Positions 1 through 9,209 of a stretch of 64,000 nucleotides of DNA are shown in pieces. The translations under genes and the position numbers were made by a program. The DNA comes from Actinomycetota bacterium (GTDB lineage Bacteria; Actinomycetota; Actinomycetes; Nanopelagicales; Nanopelagicaceae), in assembly GCA_009700025.1 (NCBI GenBank), contig WLMW01000001.1, forward strand, positions 18,915 through 82,914, given 5' to 3'. The notes beneath the pieces are model-generated. The model did no database searches, was not told the DNA's origin, and saw only the letters and a program-made list of their open reading frames with translations. The first letter of the stretch is position 1, and each line of letters begins with the position of its first letter.

Positions 1-994
1 GCGCGGAATCTAGGCCTGATACAACGCGCCTTGCATTACCAAAATCATTTTCTCTCCCCTGGCTGACAAGGGCTTGAATTTCAGCGAGCAGCGGACGGCG
101 ACCTTCTAACGTAACGGTCACACATGTACCCGGAACAGGCTCAGCATGGCGTGAGGTGAAAAGTCCAGTTGGATCTACAACTGATTCAATACCTACATCA
201 CTTAAATCAAAACAACCAACTTCATCTGATGCACCAAATCGGTTTTTAATTGCACGAATCAAGCGAAGTCGAGAATGACGCTCACCTTCGAACTGAAGAA
301 CTACGTCAACGATGTGTTCGAGCAAACGAGGACCGGCAATTGATCCATCTTTAGTCACATGCCCAACAAGTAAAAGAGTTATGTCTCGGTCTTTGCAGAT
401 TCGAATGAGTGCACCAGCGACTTCGCGTACTTGCGTAACACCACCGGGAGAACCATCGGCAGTTGAGCTACCAATTGTTTGTACTGAATCGATAATCACT
501 AACTGTGGTTTCACTGCATCAATATGTGCGATTACTGCACCGAGATCAGTTTCAGAGGCAAGATACAAAAGTGGATCTATTGCTTTAATGCGCTCTGCTC
601 GTAAGCGAACTTGTGAGGCAGATTCTTCACCACTTATATAGAGAGCCGATAAACCTTTTGCTGCTGTTTGGGCAGCTACTGAAAGCAGAAGCGTAGATTT
701 ACCAACACCGGGTTCTCCAGCCAATAAAATTGCAGCGCCTGGAACTAAACCCCCACCTAAAACGCGATCAAGTTCGGTGACTCCTGTTGGTCGCGCATGA
801 GCTGCAGTTAAATCAACATCTCCAATGGGGGTTGCCTTATGTGTTACATGCCCGGCGACGAGTGAAAGTTTCTTTGGCGCAGCAATCTCTTCAACACAAC
901 CCCATGCTTGGCACTCACCGCAGCGACCAACCCATTTCTGCGAGGTCCATCCGCACTCCGTGCAGCGGAATGGATCCTTTTCGACTTTGGCCAT
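1..994 (-). CDS. radA: DNA repair protein RadA, C-terminus cut by window edge
   Basis: This RecA-like ATPase acts in processing recombination intermediates. It is absent from the ORF track because it runs off the window start, but the minus strand is open from an ATG at 994 for 331 codons. A four-cysteine zinc finger lies at C11, C14, C25 and C28. The Walker A motif GEPGVGKS is at about residues 93-100. The RadA-specific KNRFG motif is present further on (AIKNRFGASDE). The family is usually about 450 residues, so roughly the last 120 residues of the Lon-like C-terminal domain are missing only because of the window edge. The Cys-rich gene at 1021-1833 lies 26 bp upstream on the same strand and probably shares its transcript. 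Confidence 0.95.
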   Translation of the reverse strand, partial: MAKVEKDPFRCTECGWTSQKWVGRCGECQAWGCVEEIAAPKKLSLVAGHVTHKATPIGDVDLTAAHARPTGVTELDRVLGGGLVPGAAILLAGEPGVGKSTLLLSVAAQTAAKGLSALYISGEESASQVRLRAERIKAIDPLLYLASETDLGAVIAHIDAVKPQLVIIDSVQTIGSSTADGSPGGVTQVREVAGALIRICKDRDITLLLVGHVTKDGSIAGPRLLEHIVDVVLQFEGERHSRLRLIRAIKNRFGASDEVGCFDLSDVGIESVVDPTGLFTSRHAEPVPGTCVTVTLEGRRPLLAEIQALVSQGRENDFGNARRVVSGLDSA

Positions 995-1020
995 GAGTAG
1001 AGCCTAGAACTAAGGACTGA

Positions 1021-1833
1021 CTATTTCTTGGCCGCGGCCAGTGTTGCTGGATGTTGAATAATGAAGAGGGGGAGGGAGCGTGCTTGGGCATCACGAATTC
1101 CAGCCATACGAATATCGCAGAGCCGCGCAAGTTCGGCATAAGGGACCTCGCCCATGAGTTTTTGCAGTTCATACTTATTTGAGATGTATACGGGCTCTTT
1201 TCCAACGTGTGCTTCGGTATTGCTCGTGCAGTACCAATCAAAATCATCGCCACCATCGCCCCAAGCAAGGCGTTCGTACTCGCCAATCACTGTCACTGAA
1301 TATTCGCGCTCGCCAACTTCGCGAGTTTCATAACTACGTCGAAGTGGTAACTGCCAACAGACATCAGGTTTTGTATCTACGAAATGTTTATTTTCCTTTA
1401 TTGCTAAATGATGTAAGACGCAACCAAAAGATCCCGTAAAACCTCCTGCCTCGTAACCTTTACGGTTTAAGAAAATACAACCATCTTCGACCCGACGAGT
1501 TTTTCGGTCGCCATCTTCATCTTTCTCAGAAATTCGAAGTTTTGCACCAGGTTTTTTAGGACGAGCCTCTGAATAAAACTGCCACATCTCTGGAGTCAAG
1601 TAAGCGGCTGCACGATCGGTGCGTTCTTCATCGTCTTCATCGGTGTACATCGCACCTTCAGTACAACATCCAGAATTGGGTTGGTTCTTAAAAACTCCTT
1701 GGCAACCATCTCCATATATACATGTCCAGTAAGAAGTTAGCCACGTGAGGTCGCACTTAAAAATATCTTCAGGTTGCGAGGGGTCGGTAAATTCAACCCA
1801 ATCTCGGGCGAATCCAGGCTGTATTTCAGACAT
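1021..1833 (-). CDS. Conserved cysteine-rich protein of unknown function
   Basis: This 270-residue protein is of a kind I associate with actinobacteria, but I cannot name its function. It contains ten cysteines, including a Cys-Cys pair near residue 56 (NSGCCTEGA). The middle part has a DGCIFLNRKG...FGCVLHHLA...DVCWQLPLR layout. This recalls the Cys-cluster proteins of the YkgJ / DUF3109 type, which are thought to bind zinc or an iron-sulfur cluster. There is no signal peptide or membrane segment, so it is probably cytoplasmic. It lies immediately upstream of radA on the same strand and diverges from proC. A metal-binding role is inference from cysteine spacing only. Confidence 0.8.
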   Translation of the reverse strand: MSEIQPGFARDWVEFTDPSQPEDIFKCDLTWLTSYWTCIYGDGCQGVFKNQPNSGCCTEGAMYTDEDDEERTDRAAAYLTPEMWQFYSEARPKKPGAKLRISEKDEDGDRKTRRVEDGCIFLNRKGYEAGGFTGSFGCVLHHLAIKENKHFVDTKPDVCWQLPLRRSYETREVGEREYSVTVIGEYERLAWGDGGDDFDWYCTSNTEAHVGKEPVYISNKYELQKLMGEVPYAELARLCDIRMAGIRDAQARSLPLFIIQHPATLAAAKK

Positions 1834-1872
1834 AGACTCAGAGCCTACACGCTTAACAGGTAGGCTTGCACA

Positions 1873-2676
1873 ATGAGTAAGTCGATATCAGTTGGTGTAA
1901 TCGGCGCTGGCATCATGGGTGAAGCGCTAATTGCTGCTTTGATTTCATATGGCGTAGATCCTCAGCTGGTTACTATCTCTGAAAAGCGAAAAGAACGTGC
2001 AGATGAACTTGCAAGTCGCTACGGCATAAAGGTTGACGATATTGAAAAAAATGTTTCAACTGCCGATGCTCTACTTCTGGTTGTAAAGCCACAGGATATG
2101 TTTGGTGTGCTTGAGCAAATAAAGAGTTCGATAAATACCGCAGCAGTTGTAGTCACTTTTGCAGCAGGTAAGAAAATTGCGTTTATCTCTGATGCACTTG
2201 GAACGAGCAACCCAGTTGTCCGAGTAATGCCTAATACCGCCACTCTTGTTGGTGCAGGTATGGCTGCAATCTCTCTTGGCGATGGGGTCAGCGCCGAACA
2301 AACTAACTTTGTAACTGGGTTTCTTGCAGCAACTGGAAAAGTTGTTCAAGTTCCTGAAGATCTTCAAGATGCAGTCACTGCTACTAGTGGATCGGGTCCA
2401 GCATATTTCTTTAGATTTGTAGAAGCTATGGTTGATAGCGCACAGGAGCTTGGACTTTCGAGCGAAGTTGCTACTCAATTAACTGTACAAACAATAGTAG
2501 GTGCCGCAAAATTACTAGAAGAATCAGGAAAGTCCGCTACAACTCTTCGTGAAAATGTCACAAGCCCTAATGGAACAACGGCAGCAGCTTTGGCATCATT
2601 TGATGATGCACAAATTTCAAAGATAGTTGCCACCGCTATGAAAGCCGCGCGCGATCGCTCGCAGGAACTCGCGTGA
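1873..2676 (+). CDS. proC: Pyrroline-5-carboxylate reductase
   Basis: This enzyme makes the last step of proline synthesis, reducing 1-pyrroline-5-carboxylate with NAD(P)H in the cytoplasm. The N-terminus carries the Rossmann signature VGVIGAGIMGEA (about residues 7-18). The C-terminal half has the conserved TSGSGPAYFFRFVEAM segment of the helical dimerisation domain and a TVQTIVGAAKLLEESG helix. At 267 residues it has the normal family length. The next gene starts at a GTG that overlaps the proC stop (GTGA), so the two are probably co-transcribed. Confidence 0.95.
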   Translation: MSKSISVGVIGAGIMGEALIAALISYGVDPQLVTISEKRKERADELASRYGIKVDDIEKNVSTADALLLVVKPQDMFGVLEQIKSSINTAAVVVTFAAGKKIAFISDALGTSNPVVRVMPNTATLVGAGMAAISLGDGVSAEQTNFVTGFLAATGKVVQVPEDLQDAVTATSGSGPAYFFRFVEAMVDSAQELGLSSEVATQLTVQTIVGAAKLLEESGKSATTLRENVTSPNGTTAAALASFDDAQISKIVATAMKAARDRSQELA

Positions 2677-3860
2677 AAAGGCTTTTAATAATAGTTATTG
2701 CTTCACTCGTCGTTAGTTTGCCCGCCAACGCCGCAACGCTTAAGCAAATTTCAGTTAAATCACTTACACCCCTGACAACTATTGGCTCCGTGTCTGATGT
2801 TTCAGGAGTATTGACAAGAGGATCAGAGATTGTCATTTATGGCAGTAGGGATGATAAGTCTTATGTGCGGGCCATGGATTCATCAGGCAAGGAATTATGG
2901 AGCTCTGAACTGAGCCCAGATCTGAACACTATTGCAACAGCAGGCACCGTTGATAGTTCTGGAAATATTTGGATAGCAGGTTCAGCATCCAAAACAGTTA
3001 TCGCTCCAGCTCCTACCGAAACTTTGAACCCTATAAATCCTGATGACTTAAGTGCGACAATTATTGGGAAAGAAATTGAATTGAATGCGGTGGCAGTATG
3101 GAAAATACCTATGGGGATTTCAACTCCAGAAACCTTTCTAAATCAACAAGAATCTGCCGTGTTAGTCAATTCAATCACTTCAGACGGTAGTGGAACTTCG
3201 CTGGTTGGAGTAATAGCAACAGAAACAGGGAGTGCAGGTTTTCTGATGAGCACTGATGCTGCAGGAACCTATATAGATTCAATAAAAATTGGCTCACAGG
3301 CCACAAATATAAATTCAGTATTACGGAATAAGGATGGGTCTAAAACTCTCGTTGGTTCCAGTTCTGAAGTTTTAGGTGGAAAAAAACTTTTAGGATTAAC
3401 CGATGGAATCATTATGGCGTTAGATTCAAAAAATGAAGTGACTAAAGTTGTGAGAAGTTCTGAAGTAAAAGCAAAAAGGAGTTGGAATACCGCTAGTAGT
3501 ACTTATTTATTAGGTGGAACTGTGATTAAAGGGTCAACAACCCAGAGCGCAGTTACAAAATTCTCAAAAACATTTGCTCCACAATGGACATATAGGTTTA
3601 ATTCGACGGGTTCCACGTATACGGCCGGGAGCAGTCGAGCTCTGATTGCATCAACCTCGACAATCCAGACTCTTCGGGGTTGGGTTCCAAAAACTGCGCG
3701 GGCACTTCTTCTGACGTTCAACACGAAAGGCCTGATTACTGAGGCTTATAGCGGACCGTCGAAGAGTAATGAGGTATTTGGACTTATTGAATCAAAAGAA
3801 TTAGGAGTCGTTGTGTTTGCCATCAGTGAGCAAACCATCTCAGCTTTCTTGGCTAACTAA
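2673..3860 (+). CDS. Secreted protein of unknown function
   Basis: This 395-residue protein begins with a clear signal peptide: MKRLL, then a hydrophobic core, then PANAA as the likely cleavage site near residue 20. The GTG start overlaps the proC stop, suggesting translational coupling. The mature part is rich in Ser, Thr, Gly and Val and has recurring strand-like units such as DSSGKELW and DSSGNIWIAG. This suggests a repeated beta-sheet fold, perhaps a propeller, but I recognise no family. There is no catalytic motif or C-terminal anchor. It ends convergently with the metalloprotease gene, sharing 4 bp. Confidence 0.8.
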   Translation: MKRLLIIVIASLVVSLPANAATLKQISVKSLTPLTTIGSVSDVSGVLTRGSEIVIYGSRDDKSYVRAMDSSGKELWSSELSPDLNTIATAGTVDSSGNIWIAGSASKTVIAPAPTETLNPINPDDLSATIIGKEIELNAVAVWKIPMGISTPETFLNQQESAVLVNSITSDGSGTSLVGVIATETGSAGFLMSTDAAGTYIDSIKIGSQATNINSVLRNKDGSKTLVGSSSEVLGGKKLLGLTDGIIMALDSKNEVTKVVRSSEVKAKRSWNTASSTYLLGGTVIKGSTTQSAVTKFSKTFAPQWTYRFNSTGSTYTAGSSRALIASTSTIQTLRGWVPKTARALLLTFNTKGLITEAYSGPSKSNEVFGLIESKELGVVVFAISEQTISAFLAN

Positions 3861-6244
3861 CCTAATTTCGGAGTTAGTAAAGATAACTTGTTGTCAACGG
3901 TAGCAAGAAGGTACCGCACCTTATTTATGGTTACCCAAGCACTTGTTATCTGATTGGGGCTTTGATTACTTGTAACTAACAAGATCGCACTTTGGCCTTT
4001 ATCAATCTTTGTTGTGTCAACGGCACAAAGGCGTTCTTGGCAGTTAAATACCGTCAAATTTGTATCCGATGAAAGATCCGGTCCAGGAACTCCGAAGTTT
4101 TCAGTAGCCATGCTTGATATTTTTTGAGGCTGATACAGAGATGCCCAACGTAATTGATTAGGCACTGGAAAAGAACTAGCTGATGAGGCTAACCAGGTTG
4201 CACGCACGTGACCATTCACCTTAGTTAAAGAAATATCAAACCCAAAAACTGATGCTGTATCCGTTGAAACATCTAATGTTTGGTAGGACCAGGAATTAGG
4301 GAGGATGTTCGTTCGAGATGCCACACGAACTGCCCCTGCTGTAATTTCTCGCCTCTGATTGAGCGCAAGAATTGAGTCATATACAAGATAGGTAACTGTT
4401 CCTTCAACCATCGTCCTCAGATGATTGCCTACGTCACCAATTGAACGTCCTTCGGTATCGCGATCACCATCAATGAGCTCGTAACTCCAAGATAAATTCT
4501 TTGTTTTTATTGCTCCAAGCAAAATACCCTGAGTTTCATCTCGATAAAAAACCTGCACAGAGTTTATTGTGGCAATACAAGCATTTGAGACACTGACATC
4601 ACTTGCCGTACGGACCCGCAAGACACTCTGATAGCTATTTACGGAAGCACCATTGCCATCAACAATGTCGTAGGTAAAAGTTTTGCCATTATATGTAGCG
4701 TATCTGAGGTCGTTGTCAGTTTCGTCGCTATAAAAGAGATGGAGAGTTTGCCGAGAATTGGCACCATTCACGCACATTGATATTGGGCTATTAATCGGAT
4801 TTCGAGTACGCCCACCTGATCCGCCAGCTCCATCCATGGTTATCTTGTTCCAGGATTTTCCATTATAAAGTGCCAGCTTTAAGCGACCAGATTTACTATC
4901 GGTATATGCGACTGCAGGAAGGCCGTTGAAGGTCGTGCTTGTAATATTCGTGGCAGCCGAAGTTGCATCAAAGAGACTTCTTTTCCATCCTGGTTGAGGA
5001 ATCACTGGTTTCGTTGTGGCAGGCATGGAGTTTCCTAGTAAATTCTTAGCGGTAACCGTGAATGAGTAGGAGATACCATTTTTTAGTCCAGTTATTAATG
5101 CCGGACTCGAGGATACTGGGCTTTCAACTCCAGTTTTAAGATTTTTAATGACATAGCCAGAAATTTGTGCAGATCTTAAATTAGCTGGAGGATCAAAGGT
5201 AATTAATGCCCCTGCATCCGCTATTAGAGCTTTAGCGTTTCGCGGTGAATCTGGAAGGCCAGTTGCGATACCAGCCGGTGGTTTACTTCTCATATCTTCT
5301 AGCATGGCTAATAACAGCGGACCAGGTTCAGTAAAGATTTCACCTGGGTCCAGATTTGGTGTCATGAGTGAATCTCTACCGGCTGTAGAAAAAGTCTGCT
5401 CATCTAGGTGGCTAGTTGAAGAGCCAGATTGATACTGCGAAGGTGTATAAAGTTTTGGTTTGACACCGCCATTGGCTTTAATTCCTGCAGGACCAGACCA
5501 AACTAAAGAGGAGGTCAAAGTCTTTGCTAATTCAGCTGAAGGAGTTGGTAAATCTGCCAGGCGACGGCCGTCAGTACTCTGTGCGAAGGCATCAAATGGA
5601 GTTGGTTGATCTAAGCTAGCAATATCTAAAAGCGTTTCGAATGATTCATTAGTAATAAAACCAAGTCCATGTGCAATTTCATGAAGAAATACTGATGTTA
5701 AGTCATATTCATTCGAACGCGGCAGACCATCACCCCGTGAGTTCCAAGCTCCGCTAGAATTAACTTCGATAATCATTTCAGGATTGCTTTTGTCGAGATC
5801 TTTGCCGGAGATTGCATTAGCCAGAGCCGAGGTGTACCAAAGAGATGGGTCTGGTGCGCCAGGGAATGATGAAAAGAAATTTCCGGGCCGCGCGCTTCCA
5901 AGAATTCCCCATGACGTTGAACGGCCCCATGTGGCCTCGATAGATATGGGTACTGTTGATGAGAAATTAACAGACCAAATATCTATTGCACTCTGTACAT
6001 CTTTTTTTGCCCACTCGGGGAAACCGATATAAGTAACTTTAAACTTCGACTTAACAATCCCACTGAAGTTTTGCACCCGTGGAATTTGATTGGTGACATT
6101 AGCTGTGCCAGCATATGTATGAGCCCATTGCCGGGATGGAATTTCAATGAAAAGCGCTTCAGCCGAAGGTGCGCTCAAAAGTGGGGCACATATTAGGAAA
6201 ACTAAAAGTGAGGCCTTGACTGACCTCACACTTATACCCGCCAT
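3857..6244 (-). CDS. Secreted zinc metalloprotease with fibronectin type III-like domain
   Basis: The ORF track starts at 6388, but I prefer the ATG at 6244 (795 residues). There the protein begins MAGISVRSVKAS, followed by a hydrophobic signal peptide ending near PSAEA; the upstream 48 codons look non-coding. The zinc site is LHEIAHGLGF, an HExxHxxGF motif typical of metzincin-like proteases. A fibronectin type III-like stretch follows (SGYVIKNLKTG...YSFTVTAKN). The C-terminal half contains repeated YNGKSW / YNGKTF strands that look like a beta-propeller or binding module. It is probably an exported protease degrading external protein. The substrate is unknown. Confidence 0.75.
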   Translation of the reverse strand: MAGISVRSVKASLLVFLICAPLLSAPSAEALFIEIPSRQWAHTYAGTANVTNQIPRVQNFSGIVKSKFKVTYIGFPEWAKKDVQSAIDIWSVNFSSTVPISIEATWGRSTSWGILGSARPGNFFSSFPGAPDPSLWYTSALANAISGKDLDKSNPEMIIEVNSSGAWNSRGDGLPRSNEYDLTSVFLHEIAHGLGFITNESFETLLDIASLDQPTPFDAFAQSTDGRRLADLPTPSAELAKTLTSSLVWSGPAGIKANGGVKPKLYTPSQYQSGSSTSHLDEQTFSTAGRDSLMTPNLDPGEIFTEPGPLLLAMLEDMRSKPPAGIATGLPDSPRNAKALIADAGALITFDPPANLRSAQISGYVIKNLKTGVESPVSSSPALITGLKNGISYSFTVTAKNLLGNSMPATTKPVIPQPGWKRSLFDATSAATNITSTTFNGLPAVAYTDSKSGRLKLALYNGKSWNKITMDGAGGSGGRTRNPINSPISMCVNGANSRQTLHLFYSDETDNDLRYATYNGKTFTYDIVDGNGASVNSYQSVLRVRTASDVSVSNACIATINSVQVFYRDETQGILLGAIKTKNLSWSYELIDGDRDTEGRSIGDVGNHLRTMVEGTVTYLVYDSILALNQRREITAGAVRVASRTNILPNSWSYQTLDVSTDTASVFGFDISLTKVNGHVRATWLASSASSFPVPNQLRWASLYQPQKISSMATENFGVPGPDLSSDTNLTVFNCQERLCAVDTTKIDKGQSAILLVTSNQSPNQITSAWVTINKVRYLLATVDNKLSLLTPKLG

Positions 6245-6273
6245 AGGTGCAAACGTTATCAGGGTGAGATGAT

Positions 6274-6534
6274 TTGACCATGTCCGAGGTCGTTTCCATT
6301 TACTCACGTCATGGTTGTCATCTTTGCGAGGTGGCCCTAGAAGTTTTGGACTCAATGAAAACAGAACTTGGCTACACAATTGAGACAATCTACATAGACG
6401 GCGATAGGGAACTAGAGCGCTTGTATGGCGAACAAATTCCAGTTATACATATTGACGGTCAGCACCATGATTTTTGGCGAGTAGATCCAGAGCGCTTTAG
6501 ATCTTCCCTTGAAACACATCGTCAGCATCGATAA
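6274..6534 (+). CDS. Glutaredoxin-like thioredoxin-fold protein
   Basis: This small 86-residue redox protein carries a CxxC active site in SRHGCHLCEVAL, and the thioredoxin-fold cis-proline segment EQIPVIHIDG. This matches the DUF836 / glutaredoxin-like family common in actinobacteria. The track uses a TTG at 6274. An ATG two codons later (6280) is an alternative, but the AGGG at 6261-6264 is better spaced for the TTG. Its 3' end overlaps the convergent XPB helicase gene by 38 bp. The electron donor and target are unknown. Confidence 0.85.
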   Translation: MTMSEVVSIYSRHGCHLCEVALEVLDSMKTELGYTIETIYIDGDRELERLYGEQIPVIHIDGQHHDFWRVDPERFRSSLETHRQHR

Positions 6535-8146
6535 TTTTGTATGAGTACCCCTGCTCAGCTAAAAAGCGTTGGCGGTTTTGGGCAAAGTCTTGATCAATCG
6601 TGTCGCGCGAAATAACTGAATAAAACTTTGCGCTTCGACCATCTGATTTAGGTCGAAGAATGCGTCCTAATCGCTGGGCTTCTTCTTGTCGGCTTCCAAA
6701 AGCACCTGATACTTGTATTGCAATAGTTGCATCAGGTAAGTCAATAGAAAAGTTAGCTACTTTTGATACTACTAAGCAGGTGATCTCTCCGGATCTAAAC
6801 TTATTAAAAAGAACTTCACGTTCTTTAATTGGAGTATCACCTTTAATCAAAGGCACACCGAGAGTTTCTGAAAGTTCATCAAGCTGGTCAATGTATTGAC
6901 CGATTACTAAAATTTGCTCACCCGAATGTTTTTCAACCAAGGCTTCTACTACATTTCGCTTAGTTCGAGTAGTTGCGCAAGAACGATATCGATTTTCAGG
7001 TTCGGCAGTTGCATACATCAACCGTTCAGCTTCAGTTAGGTTTACTCGCACCTCAATGCATTCAGCTGGCGCAATATAACCTTGAGATTCAATCTCTTTC
7101 CAGGGAACGTCATAACGCTTAGGACCAATGAGTGAAAATACTTCACCCTCCATCCCATCTTCACGAACGAGAGTTGCAGTTAAACCAAGGCGACGACGAG
7201 ATTGAATATCAGCCGTAAAGCGAAAGATTGGCGCAGGAAGTAAGTGAACTTCGTCGTAGATGATTAAGCCCCAGTCGTGTGTGTCAAAGAGATCTAAATG
7301 TGCGTAAACACCATTCTTTTTCTTGGTCATTACTTGATACGTTGCAATTGTTACAGGGCGAATCTCTTTTTTAGCCCCTGAATACTCGCCAATCTCATCT
7401 TCGTTTAGTGTTGTTCGCTTTAGTAACTCTTCGCGCCACTGACGGGCGGCAATCGTATTTGTTACCAGAATTAACGTTGTAGCTTTGGCATGCGCCATTG
7501 CTGCCGCACCCACAATAGTTTTTCCAGCACCACAAGGCAGCACAACTACACCTGAGCCACCATGCCAAAAACCTTCAGCCGCCAACTCTTGATAGGGACG
7601 AATTTTCCAATCTTTTTGAACTAACTCAATTGGATGTGCTTGGCCATCTACATAACCAGCGAAATCTTCTGCAGGCCACCCTAAACGGAGTAGGGATTGT
7701 TTAATTGCACCACGTTGACTAGGTAAGACTGCAATTGTTTCAGCATCAATGCGGGCACCAAGTAAAGGTGCAATTTTTCGAGCTCGAATCACTTCTTCTA
7801 AAACTGCAGTATCTGTCGTTACAAGAATTAAGCCGTGGACTGGATCGGCCTCTAAACGTAAGCGGCCATACCGTGACATTGTCTCTGCAACATCAATCAA
7901 AATTGAATGCGGCACTGCATAGCGTGAATATTTAATGAGAGTATCAATAACCTGTTCAGCATCATGACCCGCAGCACGGGCATTCCATAAGCCAAGAGGG
8001 GTAAGACGATAAGTGTGTATGTGCTCGGGTGAGCGCTCTAACTCTGCAAACGGTGCAATTGCTCGACGGCACTCAGTAGACATCGGGTGGTCGATATCTA
8101 AAAGTAAAGTCTTATCGCTTTGAACAATTAACGGGCCTTCAGTCAT
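6497..8146 (-). CDS. XPB/ERCC3-type DNA repair helicase
   Basis: This 549-residue superfamily 2 helicase is related to eukaryotic XPB and mycobacterial Rv0861c, and is thought to unwind DNA 3'-5' during repair. An N-terminal XPB-type domain (about residues 1-175) is followed by Walker A PCGAGKT (204-210), the Walker B box DEVH (298-301), motif III LGLTATL (about 320) and motif VI EAQRLGRILRPK in the C-terminal helicase lobe. The length matches bacterial XPB proteins. It starts 8 bp inside the end of the upstream M20 peptidase gene. Its partner gene lies just beyond that, so the three are probably one operon. Confidence 0.93.
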   Translation of the reverse strand: MTEGPLIVQSDKTLLLDIDHPMSTECRRAIAPFAELERSPEHIHTYRLTPLGLWNARAAGHDAEQVIDTLIKYSRYAVPHSILIDVAETMSRYGRLRLEADPVHGLILVTTDTAVLEEVIRARKIAPLLGARIDAETIAVLPSQRGAIKQSLLRLGWPAEDFAGYVDGQAHPIELVQKDWKIRPYQELAAEGFWHGGSGVVVLPCGAGKTIVGAAAMAHAKATTLILVTNTIAARQWREELLKRTTLNEDEIGEYSGAKKEIRPVTIATYQVMTKKKNGVYAHLDLFDTHDWGLIIYDEVHLLPAPIFRFTADIQSRRRLGLTATLVREDGMEGEVFSLIGPKRYDVPWKEIESQGYIAPAECIEVRVNLTEAERLMYATAEPENRYRSCATTRTKRNVVEALVEKHSGEQILVIGQYIDQLDELSETLGVPLIKGDTPIKEREVLFNKFRSGEITCLVVSKVANFSIDLPDATIAIQVSGAFGSRQEEAQRLGRILRPKSDGRSAKFYSVISRDTIDQDFAQNRQRFLAEQGYSYKIIDADDVFQGKI

Positions 8147-9200
8147 TGAGGATGTCCTTAATTAGTTCGTGCAAGAAAACACTTCGTGCGTCAAGTGTTG
8201 TGATATCAACCCACTCATGAGCCGCATGCGCGCCGTCTCCGATTGCGCCAAGGCCGTCTAACACCTGTGCACCTGCGGCAGCTGCAAAGTTTCCATCACT
8301 TGCACCGCCCACGGAAGCGTGGCCCAGAACTGGCATTCCAAGTGTTTTAGCCACTTTTTCGGCTCGTTCGTATAAAGCCATCGTTGCACTTAGTTCAAGG
8401 GGGGGCCTGTTAAATCCTCCAGTAATTTCGTAACGAGCAGCAGGATTTACGGGCTGTAAATTTCGTATAGCAGTATCTATGCGCAGTAGTTCGTCGGAAG
8501 TGAAAGAGCGAATATCAATATCGAGCACGGCTAAATCAGGAACAGTGTTAGTCGTATTTCCAGAACGTAACATTGTTGGAACAACTGTCGTTCCAAACTC
8601 TTTGTTTTCAAGTTTTGATACAGCAAGAATTGCATGTGCCATTTCAGTGGTTGAGTTAACGCCTTTTTCTGGCTCGAGACCTGCATGAGAGGCTTTGCCA
8701 TGAATCCTAATTTGATACATCGCAGTGCCTTTACGACCAGTTTTAACTTTGCCGTTGAGTGTGGCTTCAAGTACAAGAACCGCTTTAGCATTAGCTGAAA
8801 TTTCTTTGATGAACTCCTTGCTAGTTGCGCTACCTGTCTCTTCATCGCTCGTTGCAACTAAGGCAACCGATCCTTTAATCCCTTTCATCGCAAATAATGC
8901 TTGTACAAATCCAGCTTTCATATCAAAGATTCCAGGACCAGTTGCTTGGTTTTCTTTTACACTCCATAAAGGCATGAAAGAACCTTTTGGCCAAACGGTA
9001 TCTAAATGTGCAAGCACAACCACATCTGGTTTTTTTACTCCCCACCAAAAAACTGGCCGGCCATTTACATCAAGAATATCTGCAGGGGTACCCAATACTT
9101 CCTGTGCAATTTCACTCGCAAGACTGATTACATCGCGGCAAGCTTCTAAATCATCAGTTGGTGACTCCAACCGAACCAGTCTCTCAAGTGCCGACAGCAT
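8139..9200 (-). CDS. M20 family metallopeptidase (carboxypeptidase G2-like)
   Basis: This 353-residue cytoplasmic dizinc peptidase or amidohydrolase has the M20 zinc ligands in VLAHLDTVWP and GIFDMKAG, the catalytic glutamate pair in TSDEETGS, and a further ligand region in ASVGGASDGN. The central dimerisation domain is visible (RIHGKASHAGLEPEKGVN). This is closest to the glutamate carboxypeptidase / ArgE-DapE group, but the substrate cannot be told from sequence. It sits between the XPB helicase and the helicase-associated protein, overlapping the former by 8 bp. Confidence 0.88.
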   Translation of the reverse strand: MLSALERLVRLESPTDDLEACRDVISLASEIAQEVLGTPADILDVNGRPVFWWGVKKPDVVVLAHLDTVWPKGSFMPLWSVKENQATGPGIFDMKAGFVQALFAMKGIKGSVALVATSDEETGSATSKEFIKEISANAKAVLVLEATLNGKVKTGRKGTAMYQIRIHGKASHAGLEPEKGVNSTTEMAHAILAVSKLENKEFGTTVVPTMLRSGNTTNTVPDLAVLDIDIRSFTSDELLRIDTAIRNLQPVNPAARYEITGGFNRPPLELSATMALYERAEKVAKTLGMPVLGHASVGGASDGNFAAAAGAQVLDGLGAIGDGAHAAHEWVDITTLDARSVFLHELIKDILND

Positions 9201-9209
9201 GGACTAAGT

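Noticed and set aside
2071-2478. 135-residue minus-strand ORF inside proC
   Set aside because: It is an antisense shadow, rich in Cys, Lys and Ser, with no start signal; proC is well supported in the other strand.
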